From Bacillota bacterium (lineage in GTDB: Bacteria; Bacillota; DSM-12270; Thermacetogeniales; Thermacetogeniaceae): a stretch of 5,158 nucleotides of DNA. Under the pieces are notes generated by a model. That model had not been told where the DNA came from, ran no database searches, and saw nothing but the letters and a program-made list of their open reading frames with translations. The number at the start of each line of letters is the position of its first letter. The first letter of the stretch is position 1. The stretch spans positions 1-5,158 of the forward strand of contig DAOURU010000106.1 of assembly GCA_030627585.1 (NCBI GenBank). The letters run 5' to 3'. This document shows, one piece after another, positions 4,971-5,158 of the stretch. Made by a program: the position numbers and the translations under genes.

Positions 4971-5139
4971 TGAACTCCGATTTAGCTTTCCTACGGCAGG
5001 GCCGGATTTGGCTTTTGGATCTGGCTGGCTACGGGGGCTAAACGCAGGCTGCCGCGTTTTCTGAAATGCTTAAAAGATGCGGCGGCCGGAGGGTATCCCG
5101 GGAAACCGGTATACCTCCCAACCTTGGAAAGGAGTTGCA
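4971..5139 (+). ncRNA. Candidate structured RNA of unknown class, multi-helix junction
   Basis: Folding by eye gives a closed structure. P1: TG-AACTCC (4971-4978) with GGAGTT-G-CA (5131-5139, G5137 bulged). P2: TTTAGCTTTC (4981-4990) with GGGGGCTAAA (5033-5042), 10 pairs including three U-G. P2a: GCCGGAT (5001-5007) with ATCTGGC (5019-5025), 7 pairs including one G-U, loop of 11. P3: GGCTGCCGC (5047-5055) with GCGGCGGCC (5079-5087), 9 pairs including one U-G, topped by TTTT/AAAA. P4: GGAGG (5088-5092) with CCTCC (5114-5118), TAT (5094-5096) with ATA (5111-5113), then CCGG-GAAA-CCGG (5098-5109), a GNRA tetraloop. P3 and P4 abut and could stack. The G-U pairs would be A-C mismatches on the other strand, so the RNA is read from the + strand. 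P1 contains the GGAG of AAAGGAG (5128-5134). I compared it mentally with common riboswitches, tmRNA, RNase P, SRP and 6S RNA and saw no match. Confidence 0.6.
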
Positions 5140-5157
5140 AAAAAGCGCGGGGCGCGC
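5139..5157 (-). terminator. GC hairpin with T-run on the minus strand (possibly bidirectional)
   Basis: Read on the minus strand, GCGCG-CCC-CGCGC is followed by six T (A-run at 5139-5144 on the + strand). The stem is only 5 bp but all G-C. It could end a convergent gene to the right, or be the left half of a two-way terminator that also ends the + strand RNA if a T-run follows beyond base 5158. Confidence 0.4.
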
Positions 5158-5158
5158 C

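Noticed and set aside
4971..5139. Retron msr-msd RNA, suggested by end repeats AACTCC/GGAGTT followed by TTTAGC
   Set aside because: TTTAGC is fully paired in helix P2, there is no single long msd stem, and no reverse transcriptase gene is visible in the window. It remains testable beyond base 5158.

Overview
The window looks like the genome of an anaerobic Gram-positive bacterium of the clostridial type, possibly a thermophile or syntroph. The reasons are strong AGGAGG Shine-Dalgarno sites, TTG and GTG starts, moderately high GC genes separated by AT-rich spacers, and formate hydrogenlyase (FHL) genes beside larE. No marker gene fixes the genus.

Positions 1-3080 hold the 3' end of an FHL-type group 4 [NiFe] hydrogenase operon in the order hycE' (5' end outside the window), hycF, hycG, hycH, hycI. 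HycE and HycG are the large and small hydrogenase subunits. HycF is the ferredoxin-like subunit passing electrons to them. HycH is an assembly factor. HycI is the protease that removes the C-terminal tail of HycE after nickel insertion. The last four genes are tightly packed or overlapping. A probable intrinsic terminator (3191-3225) ends the unit.

Positions 3081-3900 are AT-rich and less conventional. They hold phased ACGAAA hexamers, a 12-bp tandem direct repeat, two sequences with sigma-54 (-24/-12) promoter spacing (the one at 3445-3462 is a very good match), a doubtful 69-codon ORF, a convincing 76-codon gene for a highly charged protein of unknown function, and a strong terminator with a nested palindrome. 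This reads as a separate, probably sigma-54-dependent, small transcription unit.

Positions 3901-4896 hold larE, a PP-loop sulfur transferase of nickel-pincer nucleotide cofactor synthesis. It carries the three-cysteine signature suggesting an Fe-S cluster type. It has a leader with a hairpin and repeated CCGGAG motifs, and probably starts at a GTG.

Positions 4897-5158 have no long ORF. They can be folded by hand into a compact multi-helix RNA of about 170 nt on the + strand: a closing helix, three arms, several G-U pairs that exist only on this strand, and a GAAA tetraloop. I could not assign it to an RNA class I know. It is preceded by a 19-codon ORF and followed by a GC-rich hairpin at the window edge. 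This is the most promising undescribed element here.
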